From Phocoena phocoena (Eukaryota > Chordata > Mammalia > Artiodactyla > Phocoenidae), in NCBI RefSeq assembly GCF_963924675.1, contig NC_089231.1, positions 71,733,191 through 71,797,190 on the forward strand: a DNA stretch of 64,000 nucleotides, in the 5' to 3' direction. Below, piece by piece: positions 34,815 to 45,959 of the stretch. The notes below the pieces were generated by a model. The model had not been told where the DNA came from, did not search any database, and saw only the letters and a program-made list of their open reading frames with translations. Made by a program: the position numbers and the translations under genes. Numbering within the stretch: the first letter of the stretch is position 1; each line of letters opens with the position of its first letter.

Positions 34815-35994
34815 ACATACATACTTTTGATTAAAATGCTGGGAAGTTATACTAGGCAAACATTAGCGAAAGAGAAAGATTATTGAAGGTACATGAATAA
34901 ATAGCAACTAAATATGGTTGGAGACCAAAAGCACTGTTTTGTCTTTAGAAAGTCAATATATAATAATAAATTGTGTGATTCAAAAAAAAGAATCATAATT
35001 CTCAACTCCAACACCAACTAGCTTGGACAACTCACTTTCCTTCTCTGGGCTTCATTTTCCAGATACAACCCTTGGGGATAACAGCACCCATAGCTTGGTG
35101 GTGGTGAATGAAGGGACATAGTGAGTCCCCTATAGTAAGTGAAGTAGCGGACGGCTTGTGTGATGGAGAATGAGCTCTTTGGGGGCAGGGATGGCTCCTA
35201 CTCTCCCACCCGCCCCTCGGGCCCCGCTCAGTGCCAGGCACACAGTAGGTGCTCAGATGCCCGAAGGAACTGAATCTTGTTTCAGTTCTTTGTGCTGCAG
35301 CCCCAGAGAGCCAGCGCCAGCTCCTGAGCGCCCTCCCCTCCAGGCCGACTCTCCTGTGTTTTTCCATCCCATTTCCGATGAGGTGGAGCCAGAGCACCAG
35401 CCCTGCCCTTGCCTCTGTGCTGAGCCTGGTGGAGGTGGGGTGGCAGCTCCTCCTCCAGGGCACCCCTCCCAGTGGAGGCTGGGAAGGAGGGAGGAGGGAG
35501 GGGGAGAGGAAGTCCCTCCAGAGTTAGCCCTGCTTTCCCAGGGGCCCAAGGTCCTCAGACATGAGAGTGAGGCTTCAAGCCCAGCACCCCTACTCCTAGC
35601 TGTGTGACTGTACAATGGGGCTGTTGATGACACTGGCAGCCCCTTAGGGTTGTAGGGAAGGTGGTGAAGTGTGGAGCATACCGTTGGCCCTCCATAAACG
35701 CACCAGGCACTGCTGTCTCTCATTTTTTACAGTACAGCTCTTGTCTTCCACAGATGGAGAAACTGAGATCCAGAGAGGGATGTCACTGAGCCTATATCTT
35801 GCTGGTTTCAGCGCTGGCCTTAGCCATTCTCCCTGGGCAACCCCAAATAACCAGCAGGGCTGGGCCTCTGGGTAGACCAGGCAGGGGTCTCCTGGGCTGA
35901 GGGAGTGGGGAGGGTGTGGCGTGGAGGAGAGCATCAACACTAATACCGCCTTGCTAAGGGCCTTACTTGTATTCTCATTAAATCCTCAAAAAGC

Positions 35995-36110
35995 TATGAA
36001 AGCGGTGTTACTGTCATCTTCATTTTACAGATGAGGAAATTGAGGCTCAGAGAGGTGAAGTCACATGCTCAAATCACACAGTGGTGGGAAGAACGGTCTT
36101 AACCTCAGCC
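35995..36110. repeat. MIR element
   Basis: 'cattttacagatgaggaaat' then 'tgaggctcagagaggtgaag' and 'tcacacag' form the MIR core in the usual order. Confidence 0.75.
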
Positions 36111-37154
36111 CCAGACCTATTTGTTGAATGAAGGAAGAGACAGTAGATGATTCGGGGACATACAGTGAATTCTTGGTTTGAGGGAGTTCAGCCTGCCTCC
36201 CCCAACCCTGAAATGGTGAAGGGCTACAATGCCAGCATCTTCTGGGCTTCTGGCTCTTTTGAAGCTCTCAGAGCTCCAGAAGAGGACAGCCCTAACCTCA
36301 CCCCACTCCCCATGCCCACATCTAGTTGGCAGAAGCCTCCCCTGCACAAGCTCAGCCCCAAGGAGCAGCAGCAGGGCAGCATTTAGAACTGCAGGGGGCC
36401 ACACCCACACGGCACCCACCCAACCAACCTCTGCTCTGTGCAACCAGGCAACATTCAGAGGCCCATCAGTCTTTCTCCCCAGGACTGCTCCAGCTCCAGC
36501 CATGGACCTGGAGCCTTAGCACCTGGTCCCATTGTATATGTTGTCTCCTCCAAGCCTGGCACCTCCCCCCACCCCCCAGTCTCCTACAGCCCTCCAGGCT
36601 CCAGGAGGAGGGTCCTGGCTGTGGGCCCCATGTGCCTGCAGGTCTCCAGGTGCACTGTTTCCAGTGCACCCTCAAGGAGACACAGGGAGGTGTCTCAGCC
36701 TCTGATTCCCCAAGTGGGAAGGCCAGTCCCAAAGTCTCATAGGAAGAAGGCAGAATCCCCCACCTGAAAAGATATTCACAGTAAGCCTCCCAGGAGGTGC
36801 TGTGACCCCATTTTATGTGAAAACTGAGAGTCAAGAGTGAGTGGATGAGAGTTTCGGAAATGGAAACTGGAGTCTCCCACCCCCTGTCTTATCAGTAACT
36901 GGCCCTGCTTCATGGGGCTGGGGATGTCAGAAGGGGCCTCACCCTGATGATGTAGTGGAAAGAGACTGAACTGTGGCTCCACGGTTTCAAGCAAACCTCA
37001 CTTTCTTCAGTCTGTAAAATGGGAGGATAAGGTTTCTGTATCAGTTTTCTAGTGCTGTGTAACAAACCATCCCAAAGTGTTGTGATGGGGTCCTAAGTAG
37101 CATAAAATAGCAATTATTTGTACATAGTAGGAACTCAAAACGTGTTACATTAAC

Positions 37155-37255
37155 AATTCTCATTTTATAGATGAGGATCAGAGATGTTGAATAACTTACC
37201 CAGGGTCACACAGCTAATTAGTGGAAGAGCTGGAATTTGCACCCAGGGCTATCTG
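37155..37255. repeat. MIR element
   Basis: 'cattttatagatgaggatca', 'taacttacccagggtcacac' and 'agctggaatttgcacccagg' match the MIR core. Confidence 0.75.
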
Positions 37256-38310
37256 ATTCCCAAGCTCATGTTCACGACTGCTATCCTCTGCAGCTGTGCC
37301 AGAGTGTGTTATTCAGTTCCAACATTAATAGGGATTAATAATTTACAGTACTTATTCTGGGTTGCAAGCCCTGTTTCTTCCTTCTGACCCTTTCCCTCAT
37401 TGTTCTCAGAATGTCTGGCCACATTTCAAAGAAGCTGCTTTTCATTTATATCCCAGGGTCAAGGGAAGTTGATCCAGGCACAAAGTAGAAACCAGGGGTA
37501 ATTAGTCTGAATAAGTCACCCACCCATATCTGCAAAGACTGAGTAAATAAACTCGACTTCCACTCTCTCCAGGCTGTAATGAGGCACTACAACCCCCTTC
37601 TGGCGGGACAGGGGTATGGTGGTGCCAGAGAAGGCTGTGTATGGAGTCAGGACTTTCATCCCTGCCAGATGATGAGGAAGTCCTCCACTCTTCGGTGTCA
37701 GTGGATTTTGGAGAGAGCCTGGACTTCCAACAACACCCAGCCGTAAAGAGGTGGCCTCCCTCTCTCCGCTGGGGTGATGTCAGAGGAGGCTTTTACCACC
37801 ACTCAGTGTTACTGAGGCCACTCTCCCTACCCTTGATGTCAGTGAGGTCACATGGGGAGCACTAATGAGGCACTCATACCCCTCCCTCCCACCGATGTAT
37901 CACTGGAGCCCTAGTGGGGAGCTGGAACTCCACTCTCCTGTCCCATCCTGACCAGCAGTAAGGAGAACCTCAGCCCTTGAGGGTTAATGGAGGCCAATGG
38001 GAGACCTGGATTCCAAACTCAACTGGCAGTAATGAGTCAAGACCCTCTTCCCCTTGAGCAGGGTCAGAAAATCCAGCTAAAACAGAACATTTAAATAAGA
38101 TCCAGAGTCTCATCATACTCATAATGTCCAGGTTTCAATAGATAATTACTCATCACATCAAGAACTAGGAAGATTTCAAACGGACTGAACAAAGACAGTC
38201 AGTAGATGCCCACACTGATGTGACAGAGGTGGTGAAGTATCTGACAAGGATTTTGAAGCAGCCATTGTAAAAATCCTCAAATAAGCAATTAAGACTATAC
38301 TTGAAATCAT

Positions 38311-38526
38311 GGGCTTCCCTGGTGGTGCAGTGGTTGAGAGTCCACCTGCCGATGCAGGGGACACGGGTTCGTGCCCCGGTCCGGGAAGATCCCACGTGCC
38401 ACGGAGCGGCTGGGCCCGTGAGTCATGGCCGCTGAGCCTGCGCGTCCGGAGCCTGTGCTCCGCAACGGGAGAGGCCACAACAGTGAGAGGCCCGCGTACC
38501 GCAAAAAAGAAAACAAAAAACAAAAC
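38311..38526 (+). mobile_element. CHR SINE (200-bp form)
   Basis: Head gggcttccctggtggtgcag and end gcgtaccgc with an A-rich tail. It interrupts an older L1. No clear target-site duplication was seen. Confidence 0.9.
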
Positions 38527-39400
38527 ACCCCAATTTTAAAATTGGTAAAAGACATGGTCATTTCACCAAAGAGGAATTTACAGAGAAAAAATCATTTTTG
38601 ACATTCATTAGCCATCAGGGATGAAAAGCACAATGAGATACCACTATATATCTATCAGAATGGCTAAAATAAACAATAGTGAGAACACCAAATTTTGCTG
38701 AGGTCGGAGAAGATCTGGATCACTCAAAGATTGCTGGCAGAATGTAAAATGGTACAGCCACTCCAGGAAACATTTGGGCAGTTTTTACCAGTAAACTAAA
38801 CATGCCCCAGCAATTGAGCATCTTTTTTTTTTCCCAGAGACATGAAGACTTATGTTTACACAGAAACCTTGTACATGGATGTTTATAGCAGCTATATTCA
38901 TAACAGCTAAAAACTAGAAAGAACCCAGATGTCCTTCAGCGGGTGAAAGGCTAAACTGACTGTAGAACGTCCATACTACCGAATAGTATTTAGCCGTAAA
39001 GAGGAACAGACTATTTACCTAACATCTTGGATGAACCTTCAGAGAATCATGTGAGTGAAAAAAGCCAATCTCAAAAGGACCGTATGGTGTATTTACACAA
39101 CATTCTTGCAACTACAGAGAAAAAAAAGTAGTGGAATCCAGGGGTTAAGGAGAGGCTGCATGAGAAGGGAAGAGGATGTGGGAATTAAAGGGATATGAGG
39201 GACCCTCGTAGTCATGGATCAATTCTGTACCCTGACTGGACCAATGTCAATATCCAGGTTGTGACAGTGTACTATTGTTTTGCAAGATGTTACCATTAGG
39301 GGAAATTGGGTCAAAGATCCATGGGATCTCTTTGTATTATTTCTCACAACTGCGTGTGAATCGACAGTCATCTCAAAATAAAAACTTCGATTACAAAAAA
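38527..39400 (+). mobile_element. Old L1 (L1M-like) 3' end
   Basis: Sense L1 tail: 'caatgagataccactatata', 'gtgagtgaaaaaagccaatc', 'gcaagatgttaccattaggg' and the terminal 'atctcaaaataaaaac'. The element probably begins left of the SINE at 38311. Confidence 0.7.
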
Positions 39401-39659
39401 ATGAGGCATCTCATTCGCAGCGGGATCATTCGGTACTTTTCCAGCCCCCTATTTTCCAGAAAGAAGCACCCCCATTGCAGTGAGACTCCAAGATAAGGAC
39501 TAATTGACTCACCTTCCAGGGTCCAGGACTGTTGAGATTTCAGGTGATTACGCAAATAAAGCACTCAGCATACCACCTGGCACATATAAGTAGAGCTTAA
39601 TGTTAGCCATAAAGGGCAAAGTCTGGCTGGGGAAAGCCTGCTGGGACTCCTTTGGGGCC

Positions 39660-39910
39660 CAACCTTCCTCGTTGGCACATCTGCTTCCCTCAGAGCGACA
39701 AGAGGCGGCGCAAAATGGCGCGGGTCTTGGGGTAGGAATTGGCCTTCTCTCCGGCATGCGGGCGGGCGGGGGCGGGGCGGGGGCGGGGCGGGGGCGGGGC
39801 CCTCCCCAGTCCATCCCCAGTCAGGAGGCCCTGGTTGGACACGGTGTTGAGGGGGCGGGGCCTCAGCGCAGGGCGTGGCCTGCATTGCCCGCGCTTTTTC
39901 GTCCAGGCCC
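39660..39910. promoter_or_regulatory. Small CpG-rich block with GC boxes and YY1-like site
   Basis: A perfect triple repeat of GGGGGCGGGGC (39768-39800) and a fourth copy near 39851 give Sp1-type GC boxes. Upstream, CAAAATGGCGCGG (39711-39723) resembles a YY1 site and contains an ATG in good Kozak context (A at -3, G at +4). MARVLG would be followed by a possible donor GTAGGA at 39732. This looks like a TATA-less promoter or first exon. No downstream exon was recognised, so its gene is unknown or it is a relic. Confidence 0.45.
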
Positions 39911-39953
39911 TCAGCAGGGAGGAGGCAGAGGCACCGCTTTAAAGTAGCCCACC

Positions 39954-40124
39954 TAGAGTCTGTCATACAGAGTGAAGTCAGAAAGAGAAAAACAGATACG
40001 GTATGCTAACACATATATATGGAATCTAAAAAAGAAAAAAACCGTTCTGAAGAGCCTAGGGGCAGGGCAGGAATAAAGACGCAGACGTAGAGAATGGACT
40101 TGAGGACACGGGGAGGGGGAAGGC
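39954..40124 (+). mobile_element. L1 3' region fragment, sense
   Basis: 'agagtctgtcatacagagtg aag', 'acacatatatatggaatcta' and 'gtagagaatggacttgagga' match, on the opposite strand, the tail of the full-length L1 at 45577-52999. Confidence 0.8.
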
Positions 40125-40215
40125 AACCTTCCCTTTTCTAGTCTATATAATCTGCAACGGTAGCACAATAAAATTTGCCTTGCAACCATCAGTTGTCTTG
40201 GTCGTTCTGACACCA
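40125..40215 (+). repeat. LTR-like fragment after the L1 piece
   Basis: 'agcacaataaaatttgcctt gc' followed by a T-rich stretch resembles the polyadenylation/U5 part of an LTR. It abuts the L1 piece directly. This is a weak call. Confidence 0.3.
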
Positions 40216-41167
40216 TTCGTCGGTGCTATTTCAGTTCCTTACCCCTTCCCTTCTGGCCCTGGGCGGTGAGATCCTCTTTCTCTCGCTGGTCAGCGGCAAG
40301 TTGTGATCATTATAACTATCATGTTGTACATTACATCCCTTGTGCTTATTTATCTTATAACCGGAATTACAGGTTTTGAAGCAGAAGGGAGGGCAGTGTA
40401 GGTGCATCTTCTCCTAAAAACATTGGCTGCATATGAATTGAAACTGCTGTAATTTCAAATAATCTTGTAAGGAACAGGGTCAAGTCTTAGGTCTTAGTAG
40501 ACACATATGTTTACTGAACTGAGCAGAGATGGTATCACCTTAGTCCTGGACTGTGGTGGGTGTTCAGAAAGTAGAATGGAGTCCTGGAACCTGCATCAGA
40601 AAAGGGAGGTACCCATCCCTTTGTAAATGGTGATATAACGACCCCTGAGGGTTGCTGCTCATTTTAGCACAAATTTATTAGTCAAAGGCTCATTTATTAT
40701 GTTCAAAGGGTCTGCAGTTGTCACTAACACCTGTGCAGGATCTTTGACACACACCATCAAATTGCATTGAGAGTGCCCAGTAATTTCTAAAGATATTAAA
40801 TAATTATTGCAATTTGTGAACTGCCCTCATGGCCTATTCATTTCTATGAGTTTAAAAAATATTGAAAATCAGCTTCACTATTTTTGATCATTAAATTTTT
40901 TTACATTTAATCAAGGGGTAAAACAAGACAATAAGATTCCTTCTTTCTACTCATTGCTTGGAAATGAAGCCAAGGAAAAGAATCAGATCGCAATAAAACA
41001 TTTTCAGATTCCATCTCACTTTACTTTAGATCACAACACAACATGATTATTCGGAAAACATGCCATCCGTTCTTCCTGGACCTACATTTTCTAAGTACTG
41101 TAGCTAAAGCAAGTGAAAATTTATATCATGAATAAACAATGGAGTGAATAATAACAACACTGAACTT
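40216..41167. other. AT-rich intergenic, nothing assignable
   Basis: No coding, RNA or clear repeat signature was recognised. Confidence 0.4.
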
Positions 41168-41632
41168 TTAAAATCTTTTTTTAAAATTTATTGAAGTATT
41201 GTTGATTTACAATGTTGTGTTAATTTCTGCTGTACAGCAAAGTGATTCAGTTATACATACATTCTTTTTCACATTCTTTTCCATTATGGCTTATCATAGG
41301 ATATTGAATATAGTTCCCTGTGCTATACAATAGGACCTTGTCATTATCCATTCTCTGTATAATAGTTTGCATCTGCTAATCCCAAATTCCCAATCCATCC
41401 CTCCCCGACACCTCCCTCTTGGCAACCACAAGTCCGTTCTCTGTCTGTGAGTCTGTTTCTGTTTCATAGATAAGTTCATTTGTGTCATATTTTAGATTCC
41501 ATATATAAGTGATATCATATAGTATTTGTCTTTCTCTTTCTGACTTACTTCATTTAGTATGATAATCTCTAGGTCCATCCATGTTGCTGCAAATGGCATT
41601 ATTTCATTCTTTTTTGTGGCTGAGTAATATTC

Positions 41633-41667
<35 letters not shown>

Positions 41668-42345
41668 CACACCACATCTTTATCCATTCATCTGTTGATG
41701 GACATTTAGGTTGTTTTCATGTCTTGGCTATTGTAAATAGTGCTGCAATGAACATTGGGGTGCATGTATCATTTTGAATTATAATTTTGTCCAGATTTAT
41801 GCCCAGGAGTGGGGTTGCTGGATCATATGGCAATTCTGTTTTTTTTGAGGAACCTCCAAACTGTTCTCCATAGTGGCTGCACCAATTTATATTCCCACAA
41901 ACAGTGTAGGAGGGTTCCCTTTTCTCCACTCCCTCTGCAGCATTTGTTATCTGTAGACTTTTTAATGATAGCCATTCTGACCAGTGTGAGGTGGTAACTC
42001 ATCGTAGCTTTGATTTGCGTTTCTCTAGTAATTAGCGATCACGAGCATTTTTTCATGTGCCAGTTGGCCATCTGTATGTCTTCTTTGGAGAAATGTCTAT
42101 TTAGGTCTTCTGCCCATTTTTCGATTGGGTTGTTTTTTTTTTTGTTATTGAGTTGTATGAGCTGTTTGGATATTTTTGAAATTAATCCCTTGTCAGTCAC
42201 ATCATTTGCAAATATTTTCTCCCTTTCCGTAGGTTTCTTTTCATTTTGTTTATGGTTTCCTTTGTTGTATAAAAACTTGTCTGATTAAGCCCCATTTGTT
42301 TATTTTTGCTTTTACTTCTATTGCCTTGGGAGACTGACCTAACAA
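41168..42345 (-). mobile_element. L1 3' portion, antisense
   Basis: Antisense L1 tail through part of ORF2: 'ttattgaagtattgttgatt', 'ctctaggtccatccatgttg', 'gttctccatagtggctgcac' and 'cctttgttgtataaaaact'. A (GT)n array lies inside. It is 5'-truncated. Confidence 0.9.
41636..41664. repeat. (GT)n microsatellite inside L1
   Basis: About 14 GT units at the L1 site that reads 'attccattgtatatgtgtgc' in the unexpanded copy near 46091. Confidence 0.9.
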
Positions 42346-43556
42346 AACATTGATATGATTTATGTGATAATGAACTTTTTAAATCTTAAAAAGCCATCAA
42401 GTGAAGTTAAAATGAGAGTTGTTTTTGTTTTAAAAACCCACTATTGTACTGGCTAAAGATTAAGCATGAAATATTTACACACACATATACATACATATAT
42501 GTATCTAATATTTATACTGTATTTATATATATTTATACAGTAATAATTATATATGTACATGCAACAATAAAGTAGAATGTCTAGATTTAATTTTGTTGAT
42601 AATGTAAACCTCTTCCTCAAGGTCAAAGCAACATCAATAAACACTGGACGAAAGCAATACGTGGTGAGATTGGTGAACACTCAGAAAAGAAACTTCTGAA
42701 AATGTAATTTTAAAATATTCAATATTGTTTAAAAATGTAACACAATTTGGAAATTTTATTTCTTAAATAACATTATCAAAATAATATGTACATAATATAA
42801 AAGACTAAAAAAGGTCAATTTGAGCTCTTGGTAAAACAAAGCAAACGTTATCCACAGTGAATTTTAAGCGATGATGCCATCAATATTTCCATCATTCACA
42901 AAATTAATTATAGTAGTAACCAACATCTGAAAAATTGGCACACCTGCTGTCTGATGCTCCTGCCCCCAGGTGTCGACCTCACAGCCCACCCACTGCCTGG
43001 ATCACCCCTGGCTCCGTGCAGGTGGGACCTGGTAGCGCCTCACCCTCTGGCCTCCCATCAACCCTCCTCAGAATCGTGGATGCTCACCCACAGTTCCCAC
43101 GTGTCCTGAGCTGATTCTCTGAAGGTTCCACCTTCTGCTTCCATCACCAGAGTTGGCGTCTCCTTGGTTACACTGCTGCCTTGCTGGACCTCTCTTCTGG
43201 GGACTGTGCTCTTTCAGCATCTTGTTTAGGGCCATACATGGATTCACTGCAGGGACGCAATAGCTGCCGGGCCTACCCTGTCATTGCTCCAAGACTTCAG
43301 CTCCTTTGCTCTCTGTTAACTTTCCCCCAAACCATGACTGTCTTCATCCTGGTCTCAGCACCCAGCCATCCCCGCCTTGCAAGATGCTCATCAGCACAGC
43401 TGCTGGGAGCACCGCAGGCAAATACCGTACATCCTTCCACAGGTCACAGAATACCGTCCTCGCGCCACCTCGTGGACATACTGTGCATTTGCCCATTAGT
43501 GCGGTCCTCAGGGTCCTTCTATTTCCTACAAGTTACATCTACAGGATTAATAAACA
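42346..43556. other. Intergenic
   Basis: AT-rich to about 42940, then moderately GC-rich. The open frame at 43181-43585 runs into a SINE and has no recognised domain. A CTCF-like motif is listed separately. Confidence 0.4.
43462..43476 (-). promoter_or_regulatory. CTCF-like motif
   Basis: Read on the minus strand, TCCACGAGGTGGCGC fits the CTCF core CCASNAGRKGGCRS. Motif match only. Confidence 0.4.
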
Positions 43557-43686
43557 GGGGACTCCCGTGGCGGTCCAGTGGTTAAGAGTCCACGCTCACA
43601 GTGCAGGAGCCGTGGGTTCGATCCCTGGTCAGGGAACTAAGATCCCCCGTGCCGCGTAGCGGGACCAAAAGGTAAAAAACAAAAAA
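43557..43686 (+). mobile_element. Short CHR-type SINE
   Basis: 'ggggactcccgtggcggtcc' head, B-box 'gggttcgatccctggtcagg', end 'gtagcgggaccaaaaggt' plus A-rich tail. No clear duplication. Confidence 0.8.
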
Positions 43687-44146
43687 CCAGCCTATGTTGT
43701 TTTCACTCTTCCAGCGACATCCACATGCCTTCCTTTCAGCCCAGAGATGAGCGTGTTTGGCTCCACGAAAACTGAAAGCCCAGCTCACTGGTTGCATGCT
43801 GTATAAACTTGTTCTTATATTGAGATAAATTATTTCCACTGTCTTTTGTTTTTACACTTGAAATTTAGCCCCCACCTCACAGAACACGTGTCACAGTTTT
43901 CAGCTAGAGATGTGTCTTTTTCAGTTTTTCTTAATTAGATAATACAGGAGCGCTGGGCTCTGTCTTTACAATGACCAAAGAATCCAGCAAAAAGCAAACA
44001 CGGGTGATTACTTTCTAGATGCAATACAATTTAATCCAACCATTTAGAATTAACCTGGCCTCTTACAGACCATCTCCCCGAGTCTTTATTCCCATTGCTA
44101 AAACATTGAATCTGTAAGAGTCATCTAATCACGTGATTTCTTTTTG
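43687..44146. other. Intergenic, nothing assignable
   Basis: No coding or repeat signature recognised by eye. Confidence 0.35.
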
Positions 44147-44232
44147 ATATTAAAAAAAATTTTTTTTAATTTTGTTGAAGTATAGTTGATTTACAATGTT
44201 ATGTTAATTTCCACTGTATGGAAAAGTGGTTC

Positions 44233-44288
<56 letters not shown>

Positions 44289-44480
44289 TCTTTTCCATAT
44301 TCTTTTCCTTTATGGTTTATCACACGATATTGCATATAGTTCCCTGTGCTATACAGTAGGACCTTGTTTATCCATCCTATGTATAATAGTTTGCATCTGC
44401 TAATCCCAAACTCCCAGTCCATCCTTCCTTTACCCCCCTACCCCTTAGCAAACACAAGTCTGTTCTCTGTGTCTGCTAAT
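44147..44480 (-). mobile_element. L1 3' end fragment, antisense, with (AT)n expansion
   Basis: 'gttgaagtatagttgattta', 'ccctgtgctatacagtagga' and 'gcatctgctaatcccaaact' mark the antisense L1 tail. An array of about 25 AT units (44236-44285) occupies the position of 'agttatacatacat' in the other copies. Confidence 0.88.
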
Positions 44481-44849
44481 CACATGATAAATCATTATCA
44501 AATAGGACCAAAATTCGGTCTTACAAAAAATGTATACAAAGAAAGAAAAGATACTTAATTTATGATACATTTTTAGGTAGGGGAAAACAGTAAGATTATG
44601 TTCAGTTGTTTGTAATTTGAAAACAAAACTGTTATTTCACAAATTAAGCACAATTTACTCAGTCAAATTAATCAGACCAGTTTCTTCCATGATATCTGGA
44701 GATTCATTGTTCCTCTTTGCTTAGGCCTCATGTCCCACATAGTATGGAAAATACTCTTCCATTTAGTTCCACATCCTCCTTCTGTCCATGGACACCTACT
44801 GGTGTCCAGCAATGGTACCTCTGTCCCCATATTGCCATCTACAGAGATA

Positions 44850-44960
44850 TCCCATCTCCCACAAACTACAAAGCATTGCTAAACCAAAATACAGAAGACA
44901 CAAATAAATGGAAAGATATGCTGTGTTCACAGAGTGGAAGACTTTGTGATACATTATTTA
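44850..44960 (+). mobile_element. Possible old L1 ORF2 remnant
   Basis: The translation NYKALLNQNTEDTNKWKDML weakly resembles the L1 ORF2 segment seen at 47380-47430 (minus strand). Too short to be certain. Confidence 0.25.
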
Positions 44961-44999
44961 AGAAGACTTCGCAGGTTTTGCTTCCAGTAAAATTGTGAT

Positions 45000-45560
45000 C
45001 TGAACCTACAGAGGTCCTGCCTGACTCTGTCACATGAAGGTGCTGCAGACCAATGACCTGTCAGGACCACAAAGAAAATTGATTTGTTTACAAACAGGGA
45101 AAACAAAAGGCTGGAGTCAGGCCTTAGATTGCTCCTGCACTAGGAGTAGCAAAGCGTGGAAACAGGAAAATGTGTTTGAACATTGCTAACTTACCTAGTC
45201 TTAATTATCCTGAGAGCTGGGCACTTGGTGGCAGCGGAGGCAATGCCCTTAGCTGGACATGGGGCAGGTGGAGCAGAACATGGAAGATGAGCCTCTGAGC
45301 CCACAGGACCCAGAGACCCAGCACCCAGAGAGGCCTGGGGAGGGGGAAGTCTTCCATTAGTACGTGGGGCTCAGGCACATGCGAGGGAGTCCTGAGTGCA
45401 GCCTAGGGCAGTTTGTGTACCTCCCCTGCTGGGGACACAAGTACGTGCCAGTCACCTCCCTGGCTTTTCTGCCAGTCTTGAAAACTCTTTTCCAAACATC
45501 CTTGTGACACTTTGTAACTTTTTCTTCCTCTCCACTAGATGCCACTCTACATCCACCCAA
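45000..45560. other. Intergenic, nothing assignable
   Basis: Contains ATG at 45259 followed by about 32 codons with no recognised domain. Not called as a gene. Confidence 0.35.
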
Positions 45561-45959
45561 CACAACAGCCATTTCTCTTTTTCTTTTTTTTTTGTTAACA
45601 TCTTTATTGGAGTATAATTGTTTTCCATTGTTGTGTTAGTTTCTGCTGTATAACAAAGTGAATCAGCTATACATATACATATATCCCCATATCTCCTCCC
45701 TCTTGCGTCTCCCTCCCACCCTCCCTATCCCACCCCTCTAGGTGGTCACAAAGCACCAAGCTGATCTCCCTGTGCTATGCGGCTGCTTTCCACTAGCTAT
45801 CTATTTTACATTTGGCAGTGTATATAAGTCCATGCCACTCTCTCACTTCGTCCCATCTTACCCTTCCCCCTCTCCGTGTCCTCAAGTCCATTCTCTACGT
45901 CTGCGTTTTTATTCCTGCCCTGCCACTAGGTTCTTCAAAACAATTTTTTTTTTTTTAGA

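Larger units (their letters stand above)
34829..38080. other. Intergenic with MIR remnants
   Basis: GC-rich patches at 35170-35720 and 36200-36830 give overlapping frames of up to 156 codons on both strands. None shows a domain, a plausible start context or splice structure. MIR elements are listed separately. No gene is supported. Confidence 0.4.

Noticed and set aside
35253..35723. 156-codon minus-strand frame with overlapping long plus-strand frames
   Set aside because: GC-rich low-stop region. The frames overlap on both strands, contain old repeat fragments and show no domain, signal or splice pattern.
43181..43585. 134-codon plus-strand frame
   Set aside because: It runs into a SINE at its end, has no recognised domain and has no conserved features.
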